This document shows, piece by piece, positions 37,633 through 46,149 of a DNA stretch of 64,000 nucleotides. Origin of the DNA: Paraburkholderia bannensis (lineage in GTDB: Bacteria > Pseudomonadota > Gammaproteobacteria > Burkholderiales > Burkholderiaceae); NCBI RefSeq assembly GCF_014200455.1, contig NZ_JACHBW010000007.1, forward strand, positions 248,001-312,000, given 5' to 3'. Positions within the stretch are counted from its first letter, which is position 1; each line of letters opens with the position of its first letter. Made by a program: the position numbers and the translations under genes. Under the pieces are notes generated by a model. It was not told the origin of the DNA and did not search any database. It saw nothing but the letters and a program-made list of their open reading frames with translations.

Positions 37633-39578
37633 ACATGAAAGCAAGTGCAAAACGGAAATTGAAACGCATGATCCGGCGTGCGGCCCCTGGGCTTGCGGAT
37701 CGGTTGAGCTTGGCCTTGCGTGCACGGCGCGGTGATGATGCGCGCAATGCAGCGCGATTCGGAAACCTGATTGCGCAGATTCAGGAAAGCCAGCGCGCTT
37801 TCGACGCACGTGTGCACATCGACGACGCGGATGTGGCGGCGCTTGCTTCGCGATCGTCAATTGTCGTGTCTGGAGCGGCGCCATTCGACAATGTATCGGT
37901 TTTCATTGATGAACTCCGCAATGAGAAACTGGATGTCGCGGAGATCGTGGTTGTCGACGCTACGGCGGAACAACCGCGTCTAGTGGCGATTCGCGATCAC
38001 GTTGCGGCTTGGCGGCGGCGGCTGCCGCTTACCAGTTTCAAGGTGGTGCCCAGCGACTCGCAGGATTTCAGGTACGTCGATGCGCTTGCGCTCGGGTGGC
38101 GCGAGACGCAGCACGAGAATGTATGGGTCGTGGGGCGTTACGACATTCCCCTCGATGGGTGTTTTACCTATCTGTTCAAGACCCAACTCGAACAGAGAAA
38201 TCGTGCCGTAATCGTTTCTGGCACGGTCGAGCCAGGTGCAAGCTTGCGCTCGGTTGTCGTTGATCTTGGTCCAGTTTGCGAGCAGGAAGAGGGAATTCTC
38301 GAAGCAGCGTCTTGCGCCGCACTGCTCGCGCGAGCGATCAACGCAAGCAGTGTTCAAACGCAAAAATTGCCGATGGATCAACCGCTTGACGCCTTTTCGG
38401 AGGGCATCTACGGCGGTCCGCGTGCATTATTGGCCGACGAGGACGGTCAACTGCTCGACACGCGTTTGCTGAGCAATCTCGCCGTGACCAAACTATCCCA
38501 AAGGCTACGGGCGAAGGGGGTAGCGCTTGTGCGTAGTGGCAGCGCGTATTCGCGTTCGACACTGGGGAAAATGACCGACGGAGCAGAGCCATGGGAATCG
38601 ATCCACGATTTGCGTCGGATTGCGGCGAGCGCGTCGTCGGCCACGCCTGACAAAAATGAAGTCATCGAGATCGTTTGTCCATTTCATCGTGGCGACATGA
38701 TCCTCGCTGTTCAGGTGGCAGCGAGTGCGGCCGCGGTTGGCAAGCGCGTACGCTTGCACGTTGCGGAACCGCTAGTCTCCTGGGCGAAGGAGTTCGGGCC
38801 GAGCCTTAACGTCGAATCGATCCCCGTTCCGGTGGTCAGCGCGGAAGAGACGTACCCCGTGCTGCTCGACTCATATCAATACGTCTCGCTGCGGCGTGAT
38901 GCCGTCCCACGCATTGCACGCAGCCATCCGAGTCGTCACTTGTCGGACACTGGACGCAATCTTGTCGAATATATGCTGGGGGAGGCAGGGCTTCCGCTCG
39001 AAACGCGTTTGCCGAATCTGCAACCGATCAGTACCGACGCACAACGTCGTCGCGCGCGTGAACTCGTCGATGCGATTGGTGAAGATATTGTCTTTGTGCA
39101 TCCGCTTGGCGGCTGGAGCTTGAAGTCCATTCCTCCGCACATCATGGCGGGTCTGGCGGAGGAGGTTCATAGAGCGGGATTCAAGCTCGTTCAAATTGGT
39201 GCGGCCAAAGATAGGCGCGTCGCTCACACCGATGGCGCGATTCTTGAAAACTTCATGCCGTCACAGTGGAAAGAGATTCTTTGGCTTGGGCGTGCGCTGA
39301 TCTGCGTGGACTCCTGGACGTCGCACTTCGGCGCGATCCTTGATATTCCGCAAGTCTGCATGTATGGCTCGACGCACCCGGACCACGTGAATTCCAAGCG
39401 CTGGTTCAGGAGCCAGGCGAATCCGTGCCTGAATCTCGGACCTATTGTCAACTGCTCGCCGTGCAACTCGCTGACCTGCGTTGCATATCCTGAAAGGGAT
39501 TACTGCACCGGATATACGGTCGATTCGGTGGCGCTGCAGGCGTTCTTTGCGATGCTGCCTGCGGCCAGCGCGAGTTGA
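37629..39578 (+). CDS. Large bimodular glycosyltransferase, N-terminal GT-A-like and C-terminal GT9-like
   Basis: The ATG overlaps the stop of the fusion gene (ATGA). The 649-aa protein has a basic N-terminus, a region about residues 70-330 with weak GT-A features (AEIVVVDATAEQ, RLVAIRDHVAAW) but no clear D-x-D, and a C-terminal half like the heptosyltransferase (GT9, GT-B) fold: CPFHRGDMILAV near residue 350, VHPLGGWSLK, and VDSWTSHFGAILDI, followed by PQVCMYGS near residue 560. Cysteine-rich NCSPCNSLTCV precedes the end. It probably adds a sugar to the same glycan; which half is catalytic is not clear. No close family name could be given. Confidence 0.75.
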   Translation: MNMKASAKRKLKRMIRRAAPGLADRLSLALRARRGDDARNAARFGNLIAQIQESQRAFDARVHIDDADVAALASRSSIVVSGAAPFDNVSVFIDELRNEKLDVAEIVVVDATAEQPRLVAIRDHVAAWRRRLPLTSFKVVPSDSQDFRYVDALALGWRETQHENVWVVGRYDIPLDGCFTYLFKTQLEQRNRAVIVSGTVEPGASLRSVVVDLGPVCEQEEGILEAASCAALLARAINASSVQTQKLPMDQPLDAFSEGIYGGPRALLADEDGQLLDTRLLSNLAVTKLSQRLRAKGVALVRSGSAYSRSTLGKMTDGAEPWESIHDLRRIAASASSATPDKNEVIEIVCPFHRGDMILAVQVAASAAAVGKRVRLHVAEPLVSWAKEFGPSLNVESIPVPVVSAEETYPVLLDSYQYVSLRRDAVPRIARSHPSRHLSDTGRNLVEYMLGEAGLPLETRLPNLQPISTDAQRRRARELVDAIGEDIVFVHPLGGWSLKSIPPHIMAGLAEEVHRAGFKLVQIGAAKDRRVAHTDGAILENFMPSQWKEILWLGRALICVDSWTSHFGAILDIPQVCMYGSTHPDHVNSKRWFRSQANPCLNLGPIVNCSPCNSLTCVAYPERDYCTGYTVDSVALQAFFAMLPAASAS

Positions 39579-39579
39579 A

Positions 39580-39600
39580 GCCGGGACGGCGTCTTTTTTT
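39580..39600 (+). terminator. Candidate terminator after the GT9-like gene
   Basis: One base after the stop codon, GCCG/CGGC pairs across GGA and is followed by GTC and seven Ts. The stem is only four base pairs, so strength is doubtful. A second stem, GAGAC with GTCTC, lies just downstream around 39609-39633 between the convergent genes. Confidence 0.4.
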
Positions 39601-39643
39601 GCGCGGGAGGAGACGGCGGCCGCGCTGTCTCTCCGCTTGGTCG

Positions 39644-40819
39644 TCAAGACGCGGATGCGCAGTCCGCCGCAACTGGCACATTTTGGTTCTGGAGCAGCGG
39701 AAACTCTATGTAACGATAGGTCAAGCTGGCGAGCAGCACGGTCATGCCGACTACGCTCGCGCCAAAACTGATGTAGCTAAGGTGCGAAAGCGAAGCGATG
39801 GGGACAATGTGGTTGAGCAGTCGAGACGCAAGATAAAGCACCCAGTTGTGCAGCAAATAGATGCTGTAGCTCAACAAGCCTAATAGACGAGCAGCCTTGT
39901 TTGCGAGCAGGCCGAATAATGTGTTGCCTCCGGCGATGATCAGAAACGTCACCCAAAGCAGGGCCGCTGCGCCTGCTGAATAGATCAGCGGCTGCCAGTA
40001 GATTGCGGTGACGGTGCAGCAAATCGCTACCACGGCAGGTACGACGCCATTGCACAAGCGTTGGACCGAGGAAATGCGTAGTGCCATCGCGCTCGCGCAG
40101 CCCGCGATGAAATACCACTCGACTTGGCTGGACGAGAACAACGCGATACACGCGCATGTGCCAAACGCGACCATGGCCGTACCCCAGCGTATCGTAAGCG
40201 CGCCTAGCAAGGGTAGGAGGAGATAAAACTTCCACTCGTAGGTCAGTGACCAGAAGACCGTATTGATCAGCGGCGTTGGCGCGAAGCCGTTGATTGGTGG
40301 TACGCCTGGAAAGGTAAAAAGCAGCCACGAGGCAATTTGCACAAAGAGATCGCGCAGGGGCACATCGAGTCTGAAGTGAGTGAGGGCCAATGCTGTCACG
40401 ACGACGAGGCCCGCACTTACAAGGTACATAGGGGCGATACGGCGAACACGGTTCTCAAAAAATCGAATAGTGTCAAAGCCGCCTTTGCTTTCGATCAATC
40501 GGCCCCAGAAAAGAAATGCCGTGATCATGAAGAACATGGCAACCGAGCCGCGGCCTAGAAAGGTCGAAAGCCGGGACGTCGTCAGTTCCCACGTTCCGGT
40601 CTGGTAAAAGTGGTGATTGATATAAATGTGATGAAGCACTACGCCTATCGCGAGAAAGCCGCGCAGGCCGTCGAGCGCGTGGAATCGCGCAGAGGCGATC
40701 TCCTTATTGATTGCACTCTTGTAAAAGGTGTTGGAACGACAGACAAACTGCGAGATTCGGAACGCAAGGGCTATGGCAAGCAGCGAACCAAGTGCAATAT
40801 CAGTAGAAGTCAGAGGCAT
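39644..40819 (-). CDS. Acyltransferase family 3 membrane protein (glycan O-acyltransferase)
   Basis: An ~391-aa polytopic protein with about ten hydrophobic helices. Near the N-terminus it has RFHALDGLRGFLAIGVVLHH, the R-x-x-D-G-L-R-G signature and catalytic histidine of AT3/OafA-type enzymes, and later WSLTYEWKFYLLLPLL, typical of the family, then YSIYLLHNW. These enzymes transfer acetyl or other acyl groups onto O antigen or capsule sugars at the membrane. It is the only minus-strand gene within the plus-strand glycan block. The ATG at 40819 (MPLTSTDI) was chosen; a GTG frame extends to 40897. No strong ribosome site is seen. Confidence 0.9.
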   Translation of the reverse strand: MPLTSTDIALGSLLAIALAFRISQFVCRSNTFYKSAINKEIASARFHALDGLRGFLAIGVVLHHIYINHHFYQTGTWELTTSRLSTFLGRGSVAMFFMITAFLFWGRLIESKGGFDTIRFFENRVRRIAPMYLVSAGLVVVTALALTHFRLDVPLRDLFVQIASWLLFTFPGVPPINGFAPTPLINTVFWSLTYEWKFYLLLPLLGALTIRWGTAMVAFGTCACIALFSSSQVEWYFIAGCASAMALRISSVQRLCNGVVPAVVAICCTVTAIYWQPLIYSAGAAALLWVTFLIIAGGNTLFGLLANKAARLLGLLSYSIYLLHNWVLYLASRLLNHIVPIASLSHLSYISFGASVVGMTVLLASLTYRYIEFPLLQNQNVPVAADCASAS

Positions 40820-41330
40820 TGGGGCGAAGCCGCGTTGAATGGGGTGATACGGGTTTCTTCTGCACGAGTCCGTACCGCTTCCCGAGGCTTCGCGCACCGA
40901 ATCGCACAGGGTGTGCCCTATCGGACAGGAAGCCTTGGCTTCGAAGCGGAACGACGATTGTTTGTGGACTAACAGAATTCTATCGTTTGCGCATCAATGT
41001 TGATGCAGTGGACCTGAATTGGCCACAAAATGTGGCTTGCAGGTAGATCGTGCCCTTTTTTGTCGGCGGCTCTGTGCTGTCCTTGGAAGTCGAAATGATG
41101 CCATTCCCACGCCCGGATTTGTGGGGGGCAACATAAGTAGTGGCCTCTATGAAAGACCATGCAACTTCGGCGTGGCTTTTCCTCAAAGGAGGAGTACCCC
41201 GCAACGTCAGCCCCCCGTAACAAAAGTAAAAGCCGGTTGCTGGAACCGTTAGTTTTCAGCAAACTGTTCTTTTTTATCTCCCCCACTTGGTGCGGATGGT
41301 GCATTGGGCGCCAGATCGTCGCGTGTTTAG
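40820..41330. other. 511-bp divergent intergenic region with two inverted repeats
   Basis: No believable gene. Short stems occur at 40991-41006 (GCATCAA/TTGATGC around TG) and 41022-41036 (GCCACA/TGTGGC around AAA). The spacing of the two stems and the divergent setting between the acyltransferase and a GT2 gene suggest regulatory sites for one or both. Confidence 0.45.
40991..41036. repeat. Pair of small inverted repeats
   Basis: First arms GCATCAA and TTGATGC are separated by two bases; second arms GCCACA and TGTGGC by three. Their centres are about 30 bases apart, roughly three helical turns, which would put two bound dimers on the same face of the DNA. This is an inference from spacing only. 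Confidence 0.35.
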
Positions 41331-42176
41331 ATGACAATGAGTGCGGAATCCAGCATGGATTACGGCGTGGTATCCGTATCGGTGGTCGTGTTCTATCCCG
41401 ACCAGCAACTTCTAACCAGAACCTTCAACAGTCTCGCCGCTGCTGGCGCGGATCTCGCTCGAGTCAAGCCTGGCATCTCGATTCGTCTCTATCTGGTGGA
41501 CAACGGCGGTATGCCACAAGTGGGCGACACACTTGCCGCTTTGGGGCGGGCCGGCATCGATAGCACGGTGATTTCCGGCCATGGCAACGTCGGATATGGG
41601 CGGGGGCACAACCTCGCGATCGAGCAGGTATCCAGCCGCTACCACCTCGTCCTCAATCCGGACGTCGATATAGAGACAGGAGCGTTGGTGGAGGCGATCG
41701 AATTTATGGACGCGCACCCGCAAGCGGGTTTGCTTACACCTGCCATCATCGACGACACGGGCAAACTTCAGTATCTGTGCCGCCAGTTTCCCGCACTTAC
41801 CGATCTGTTCGTGCGAGGCTTCCTGCCGCGCGCCGCGCGCCGTCCGTTCGAGGCGCGTCTTGCGCGGTACGAGATGCGCGCGCAGATCAATGAGAGCGAC
41901 ACGATCTGGGATCCGCCCATCGTAAGCGGTTGCTTCATGCTGTTCCGCACGGACGTGCTGAAAATGTTGGCCGGTTTCGACGTGCGCTACTTCCTTTATT
42001 TTGAGGATTACGATCTGAGTTTGCGCACGCATGATGTGGCTCGCGTTGTTTATGCTCCCGCGGTGCGAGTGCTGCATCACGGCGGCGGAGCGTCGCGCAA
42101 GGGCTTGGCGCATATCCGCATGTTCCTGGCGTCGGCGTTCAAGTTCTATAACCGATTTGGATGGAAGTGGTTGTGA
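41331..42176 (+). CDS. Family 2 glycosyltransferase, WbbL/rhamnosyltransferase-like
   Basis: A 281-aa GT2 enzyme of the WbbL-like group. It shows VSVVVFYPDQQLL, YLVDNGGMPQ, HGNVGYGRGHNLAIEQ, the metal site VLNPDVDIETG near residue 117, and DPPIVSGCFMLFRTDVL with FLYFEDYDLSLRTH. WbbL proteins add L-rhamnose to a lipid-linked GlcNAc-type primer, which would fit the dTDP-rhamnose genes upstream and the 6-deoxy-HexNAc primer genes downstream. ATGs at 41331, 41337 and 41349 are all possible starts; no strong ribosome site decides. The next gene overlaps its end. Confidence 0.88.
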   Translation: MTMSAESSMDYGVVSVSVVVFYPDQQLLTRTFNSLAAAGADLARVKPGISIRLYLVDNGGMPQVGDTLAALGRAGIDSTVISGHGNVGYGRGHNLAIEQVSSRYHLVLNPDVDIETGALVEAIEFMDAHPQAGLLTPAIIDDTGKLQYLCRQFPALTDLFVRGFLPRAARRPFEARLARYEMRAQINESDTIWDPPIVSGCFMLFRTDVLKMLAGFDVRYFLYFEDYDLSLRTHDVARVVYAPAVRVLHHGGGASRKGLAHIRMFLASAFKFYNRFGWKWL

Positions 42177-43129
42177 GCGGCGTTCTGGTGACGGGGGCAA
42201 ACGGCTTGGTCGGACGCGCGCTTTGCCGGACCATGACGCGCGAGGGGCACGAAGTCACCGCGCTTGTCCGGCGCGATGGCGTGCAGGTGGCCGGCGCGCG
42301 CGAGTGGTGCTATTCCACCGCGGATTTCGCGGGGCTGGAGCAAGCCTGGCCACCGGGCTACGTGCCCGATTGCGTGGTGCATTTAGCAGCGCGCGTTCAT
42401 GTCATGAACGATGAGGCGCCGGACCCTTTGGCGGCGTTTCAGGCGACCAACGTCGACGGCACTTTGCGCGTGGCGCGAGCCGCTCAGGCGCGCGGCGTAC
42501 CCCGGATGGTGTTCGTCAGCAGCATCAAGGCGGTCGCCGAGTCGGATGCCGGCATGCCGTTGAGCGAATCGACGATGCCCATGCCGCTTGACCCTTATGG
42601 GATCTCGAAGAGAGCGGCTGAAGAAGCACTATGGAAATTCGGCGCCGAAACCGGGATGGAGATCGTCGTGGTAAGACCGCCGCTCGTCTACGGGCCGGGA
42701 GTGGGCGCTAATTTCTTGCAAATGATGAGCGCCGTATCGCGCGGCTTGCCGTTGCCGCTCGGTCTTGTCGACGCGCGCCGAAGTCTCGTCTATACGGACA
42801 ATCTCGCCGATGCGCTGATGCGCTGCGCGACTGACAGACGTGCCGCCAATTCCTGTTTTCATGTCGCGGACAATGGCGATCTTTCGGTCGCGGAGTTGCT
42901 GCGAGCATTGGGACGCCATCTGGGGCGGTCCGCGCGGCTATTGCCGGTGCCGGTGAGCTTGCTTCGGGCGGCCGGCGCGCTCCTTGGGCGGTCGGCCCAG
43001 ATCGAACGGCTGACGACGGGCCTTCAAGTCAACGCTTCGCGCATTCGTGAACAGCTCGGCTGGTATCCGCCTACGCCTCTGGACTCGGGGCTCGAAGCGA
43101 CCGCGCATTGGTTCCGTGCGACGCACTGA
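42161..43129 (+). CDS. NAD-dependent sugar epimerase/4-reductase, WbpV/WbiG-like
   Basis: A 322-aa SDR enzyme. VLVTGANGLVGRAL forms the NAD loop, LAARVHVMNDEAPDP and FVSSIKAVAES follow, and YGISKRAAEEAL carries the Tyr-x3-Lys pair. Downstream lie a WecA/WbpL-like transferase and a WbpM-like 4,6-dehydratase, so the trio matches wbpV-wbpL-wbpM of Pseudomonas and the wbiG-wbiH-wbiI genes of Burkholderia. It would then reduce or epimerise the 4-keto-6-deoxy-GlcNAc nucleotide to UDP-QuiNAc or UDP-FucNAc. The ATG at 42161 overlaps the previous gene by 16 bases; a GTG at 42173 is an alternative. Confidence 0.9.
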   Translation: MEVVVSGVLVTGANGLVGRALCRTMTREGHEVTALVRRDGVQVAGAREWCYSTADFAGLEQAWPPGYVPDCVVHLAARVHVMNDEAPDPLAAFQATNVDGTLRVARAAQARGVPRMVFVSSIKAVAESDAGMPLSESTMPMPLDPYGISKRAAEEALWKFGAETGMEIVVVRPPLVYGPGVGANFLQMMSAVSRGLPLPLGLVDARRSLVYTDNLADALMRCATDRRAANSCFHVADNGDLSVAELLRALGRHLGRSARLLPVPVSLLRAAGALLGRSAQIERLTTGLQVNASRIREQLGWYPPTPLDSGLEATAHWFRATH

Positions 43130-43149
43130 TTACGCGGAGACCTTACACA

Positions 43150-44193
43150 TTGACGTTGAATGTACCGATTTCGCCCTGGTCGACGCTCGCGTCGACCGTC
43201 GTGGTATGCGCGGCGCTTTGCGCGGCCATCCTAGGCTTATTGTTGAAGAGCGGACTTGCATGGCGGCTCGCCACTGACATCCCTAACGAGCGTTCATTGC
43301 ACGTGCGGCCCACACCGCGTGTCGGCGGCTGGGGGCTGGTCCCGGTTGCCGTCGGTGCTACGCTGCTGCTCGCGCCTTCGCTGTGGCTGATTGCGATCGC
43401 CGCCGTTTTCGTCGCAGCTGTCTCGCAAATTGATGATCGGCGTGGCTTGCCTGCGCGTGTGCGGTTCGCGGCCCATTTCCTCGCCGTGCTGGCGCTCATT
43501 GTTGCCTATCCTGCGCCCGCGCCTTGGTGGTGTGCTGCGATGCTGGCGTTTTTGATGCTGTGGCTCGTCAATCTCTACAATTTCATGGACGGCGCAGATG
43601 GTCTTGCCGGTGGCATGGCGTTGTTCGGCTTTGGCGGCTATGCCTGCGCAGCCTTGTTCGGGCCGCATCCGCTTTACGAACTCGGTTGGGCCAGTGCGGC
43701 AATTGCAGGCGCAGCCATCGGTTTTCTGTTTTTTAACTTTCACCCGGCAAGGATTTTTCTGGGCGATGCTGGTTCTATCCCGTTAGGCTTCCTGGCTGGC
43801 GCGCTCGGTTATTGGGGATGGTGTGGCGGTGCATGGCCAATCTGGTTTCCGGCGCTCGTGTTCTCGCCCTTCATTGGGGACGCCTCGGTCACCTTGCTGC
43901 GGCGCCTCGCGCGGGGCGAAAAATTTTGGCAAGCGCATCGTGAGCATTACTATCAACGCATGGTTCGCCTTGGGGCTAGTCACGCCGCTACGGCACTGAA
44001 GTGGTATCTTGTGATGTTAGTCGGCATAATAATTGCTCATTGGGCCTTGAGGTGCTCTGCGGCCCTGCAGTGGGGAATCGTGGTGGGTTGGGCTGTGGTT
44101 CTTGTTCTGATGGGCGCGGCAATCGATGCGCGCTGGCGTAGTTTTCAGTCCCTAACCAGACAACCTGAGGTCAATGCCGATGATTCGCAATAA
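43150..44193 (+). CDS. Undecaprenyl-phosphate sugar-1-phosphate transferase, WecA/WbpL-like
   Basis: An ~347-aa polyprenyl-phosphate N-acetylhexosamine-1-phosphate transferase with about ten helices. It has RSLHVRPTPRVGGWG at the first cytoplasmic loop, VSQIDDRRGLPARVRF with the metal-binding DD pair, NLYNFMDGADGLAG (the N-x-x-N-F-M-D-G-x-D-G motif near residue 140), FLGDAGSIPLGF, and HREHYYQR, the family's histidine motif. It starts chain synthesis by placing a sugar-phosphate on undecaprenyl phosphate. Its likely start is a TTG at 43150 with GGAGA 9 bases upstream; the open frame to 43108 begins with another TTG and lacks a site. Confidence 0.92.
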   Translation: MTLNVPISPWSTLASTVVVCAALCAAILGLLLKSGLAWRLATDIPNERSLHVRPTPRVGGWGLVPVAVGATLLLAPSLWLIAIAAVFVAAVSQIDDRRGLPARVRFAAHFLAVLALIVAYPAPAPWWCAAMLAFLMLWLVNLYNFMDGADGLAGGMALFGFGGYACAALFGPHPLYELGWASAAIAGAAIGFLFFNFHPARIFLGDAGSIPLGFLAGALGYWGWCGGAWPIWFPALVFSPFIGDASVTLLRRLARGEKFWQAHREHYYQRMVRLGASHAATALKWYLVMLVGIIIAHWALRCSAALQWGIVVGWAVVLVLMGAAIDARWRSFQSLTRQPEVNADDSQ

Positions 44194-46063
44194 AGCCTCA
44201 TGGCTCTCTTTTAGCGCCTTTCTATTTGATGTCGGATCGGTTGCCGCAGCATGGCTGGTTGCATATTTCCTGCGCTTCAACGCATCCGTGCCGCCAGAGT
44301 TCTGGCACGGGGCTATTCAAACGCTAATCTGGGTCTTGCCCGCCTACGCCATGATGTTCCGCATCTTCGGTCTCTACCGTGGGATGTGGGTGTTCGCGAG
44401 CCTTCCGGACCTGATGCGTATTTCAAAAGCCATCATATCGGCGGCGTTGATCGTAATGATCATTTCGGTCATGTTGCAGCCGATGCCGATCATCCCGCGT
44501 TCGGTTCTGATCGTTTCGCCGCTGCTGCTGTTTTTTGTGATGGGCGGCGCGCGTGCGCTCTATCGAGCGACCAAGGAGTTCTATCTGTATGGCGGCCTTG
44601 TGGCGCAGGGCAAGCCCGTCATCGTTGTCGGTGCGGGCGGCGCAGGAGCGAGTCTCGCACGTGAGCTGTCTCGCTCGGCCGAATGGCGTCTCGTTGGCCT
44701 GCTCGATGACGATCCAGCCAAACAAGGTCGAGAGATTTACGGCTACAAGGTGTTGGGTGCAATCAGCGACATCGAGCATTGGTCGAGCACCTTGCGTTGT
44801 GAGTTTGCCATCATCGCCATCCCGTCGGCGTCGGCCGAGGTTCAGCGCCGGGCTGCGACGCAATGCGTGCGCGCCGGCGTCAAGGCACTCATGTTGCCCG
44901 CGCTCACCGAACTCACGCCGGGGCAGGGCTTCCTGTCGCAAGTCCGCAATATCGACCTTGAAGACTTGCTGGGCCGCGATGCGGTGAAGATCGACACGCC
45001 GCACGTCGAAGCACTGCTGAGCGGGCGCGTCGTCATGGTGACTGGCGCTGGAGGCTCGATCGGCTCCGAGCTTTGCCGGCAGATCCTGCGTTTTGCGCCC
45101 GCGCAGCTCGTGGCGGTCGATCTTTCCGAGTATTCCATGTACCGGCTCACGGAAGAGATCCGCGAGCGGTTCCCCGAGTTGTCTGTTGTGCCGATTGTCG
45201 GCGATGCGAAGGATGCCCTGCTGCTCGATCAGGTCATGGCGCGTTATACGCCTCACATCGTCTTTCACGCAGCGGCCTACAAGCATGTGCCGTTGATGGA
45301 GGAGCTTAACGCGTGGCAGGCGATCCGCAATAACGTGCTGGGCACTTATCGCGTGGCGCGCGCCGCGATCAAGCATCAGGTGCGCCATTTCGTTCTGATT
45401 TCGACCGATAAGGCCGTCAATCCGACGAACGTGATGGGCGCAAGCAAACGTCTGGCCGAAATGGCCTGCCAGGCGCTCCAGCAAACGAGTGAGCGCACGC
45501 AGTTCGAAACCGTGCGCTTTGGCAATGTGCTCGGAAGCGCGGGCAGTGTCATTCCCAAATTCCAGCAGCAGATTGCGAAGGGCGGTCCCGTGACCGTGAC
45601 GCACCCGGAAATCACGCGCTTCTTCATGACAATTCCTGAGGCGTCGCAACTCGTGCTGCAGGCGTCGAGCATGGGCCATGGCGGCGAGATTTTCATTCTC
45701 GACATGGGCAAGCCGGTCAAGATTGTTGACCTTGCGCGCGATCTGATTCGCCTGTATGGGTTCTCCGAAGAGCAGATTCGGGTGGTGTTCACCGGACTGC
45801 GGCCGGGCGAGAAGCTTTACGAAGAGCTGCTCGCCGACGATGAAACGACCACGCGCACGCCGCATCCTAAGTTGCGCATCGCGCGCGCACGCGAGGTGCC
45901 GGATAATCTGCTGGATGAACTGCTGCCGTGGCTTATGCAGCATCGCGTCCCGAGCGACGATGAAGTGCGTCGCGATCTGCGGCGGTGGGTGCCCGAGTAT
46001 CAGCCGGCGGTCAGGCCGAAACTGCAAAGCGTGGGCTTGACTGGGCTGACGGCAGCCCGATAA
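44174..46063 (+). CDS. Membrane-bound UDP-sugar 4,6-dehydratase, WbpM/WbiI-like
   Basis: A 629-aa protein: four N-terminal membrane helices (residues ~10-120), a first Rossmann domain (VIVVGAGGAGASLARE near 150), and a C-terminal SDR domain (VMVTGAGGSIGSELCRQ near 285). The active-site region has FVLISTDKAVNPTNVMGASK, in which methionine replaces the usual tyrosine of Y-x3-K, as in WbpM-type UDP-GlcNAc 4,6-dehydratases. It makes UDP-4-keto-6-deoxy-GlcNAc for the reductase upstream. ATG 44174 and ATG 44180 are both possible: GAGG at 44166-44169 is close to the first and ten bases from the second. The last gene of the plus-strand block. Confidence 0.95.
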   Translation: MPMIRNKASWLSFSAFLFDVGSVAAAWLVAYFLRFNASVPPEFWHGAIQTLIWVLPAYAMMFRIFGLYRGMWVFASLPDLMRISKAIISAALIVMIISVMLQPMPIIPRSVLIVSPLLLFFVMGGARALYRATKEFYLYGGLVAQGKPVIVVGAGGAGASLARELSRSAEWRLVGLLDDDPAKQGREIYGYKVLGAISDIEHWSSTLRCEFAIIAIPSASAEVQRRAATQCVRAGVKALMLPALTELTPGQGFLSQVRNIDLEDLLGRDAVKIDTPHVEALLSGRVVMVTGAGGSIGSELCRQILRFAPAQLVAVDLSEYSMYRLTEEIRERFPELSVVPIVGDAKDALLLDQVMARYTPHIVFHAAAYKHVPLMEELNAWQAIRNNVLGTYRVARAAIKHQVRHFVLISTDKAVNPTNVMGASKRLAEMACQALQQTSERTQFETVRFGNVLGSAGSVIPKFQQQIAKGGPVTVTHPEITRFFMTIPEASQLVLQASSMGHGGEIFILDMGKPVKIVDLARDLIRLYGFSEEQIRVVFTGLRPGEKLYEELLADDETTTRTPHPKLRIARAREVPDNLLDELLPWLMQHRVPSDDEVRRDLRRWVPEYQPAVRPKLQSVGLTGLTAAR

Positions 46064-46096
46064 CGCGCGCCACGGTGTTCAGATACTTGAGCGTTG

Positions 46097-46128
46097 CGCG
46101 GATCGCAGGCTAGGCGCTGCGACCCGCG
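46097..46128. terminator. Hairpin between convergent genes, possible bidirectional terminator
   Basis: CGCGGATCGCAG and CTGCGACCCGCG can pair with one mismatch across an 8-base loop, in the 86 bases between two converging genes. No T-tract follows on either strand, so it may act as a transcript-end barrier rather than a standard terminator. Confidence 0.5.
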
Positions 46129-46149
46129 ATCTGCACCGTCAACGCTCTA

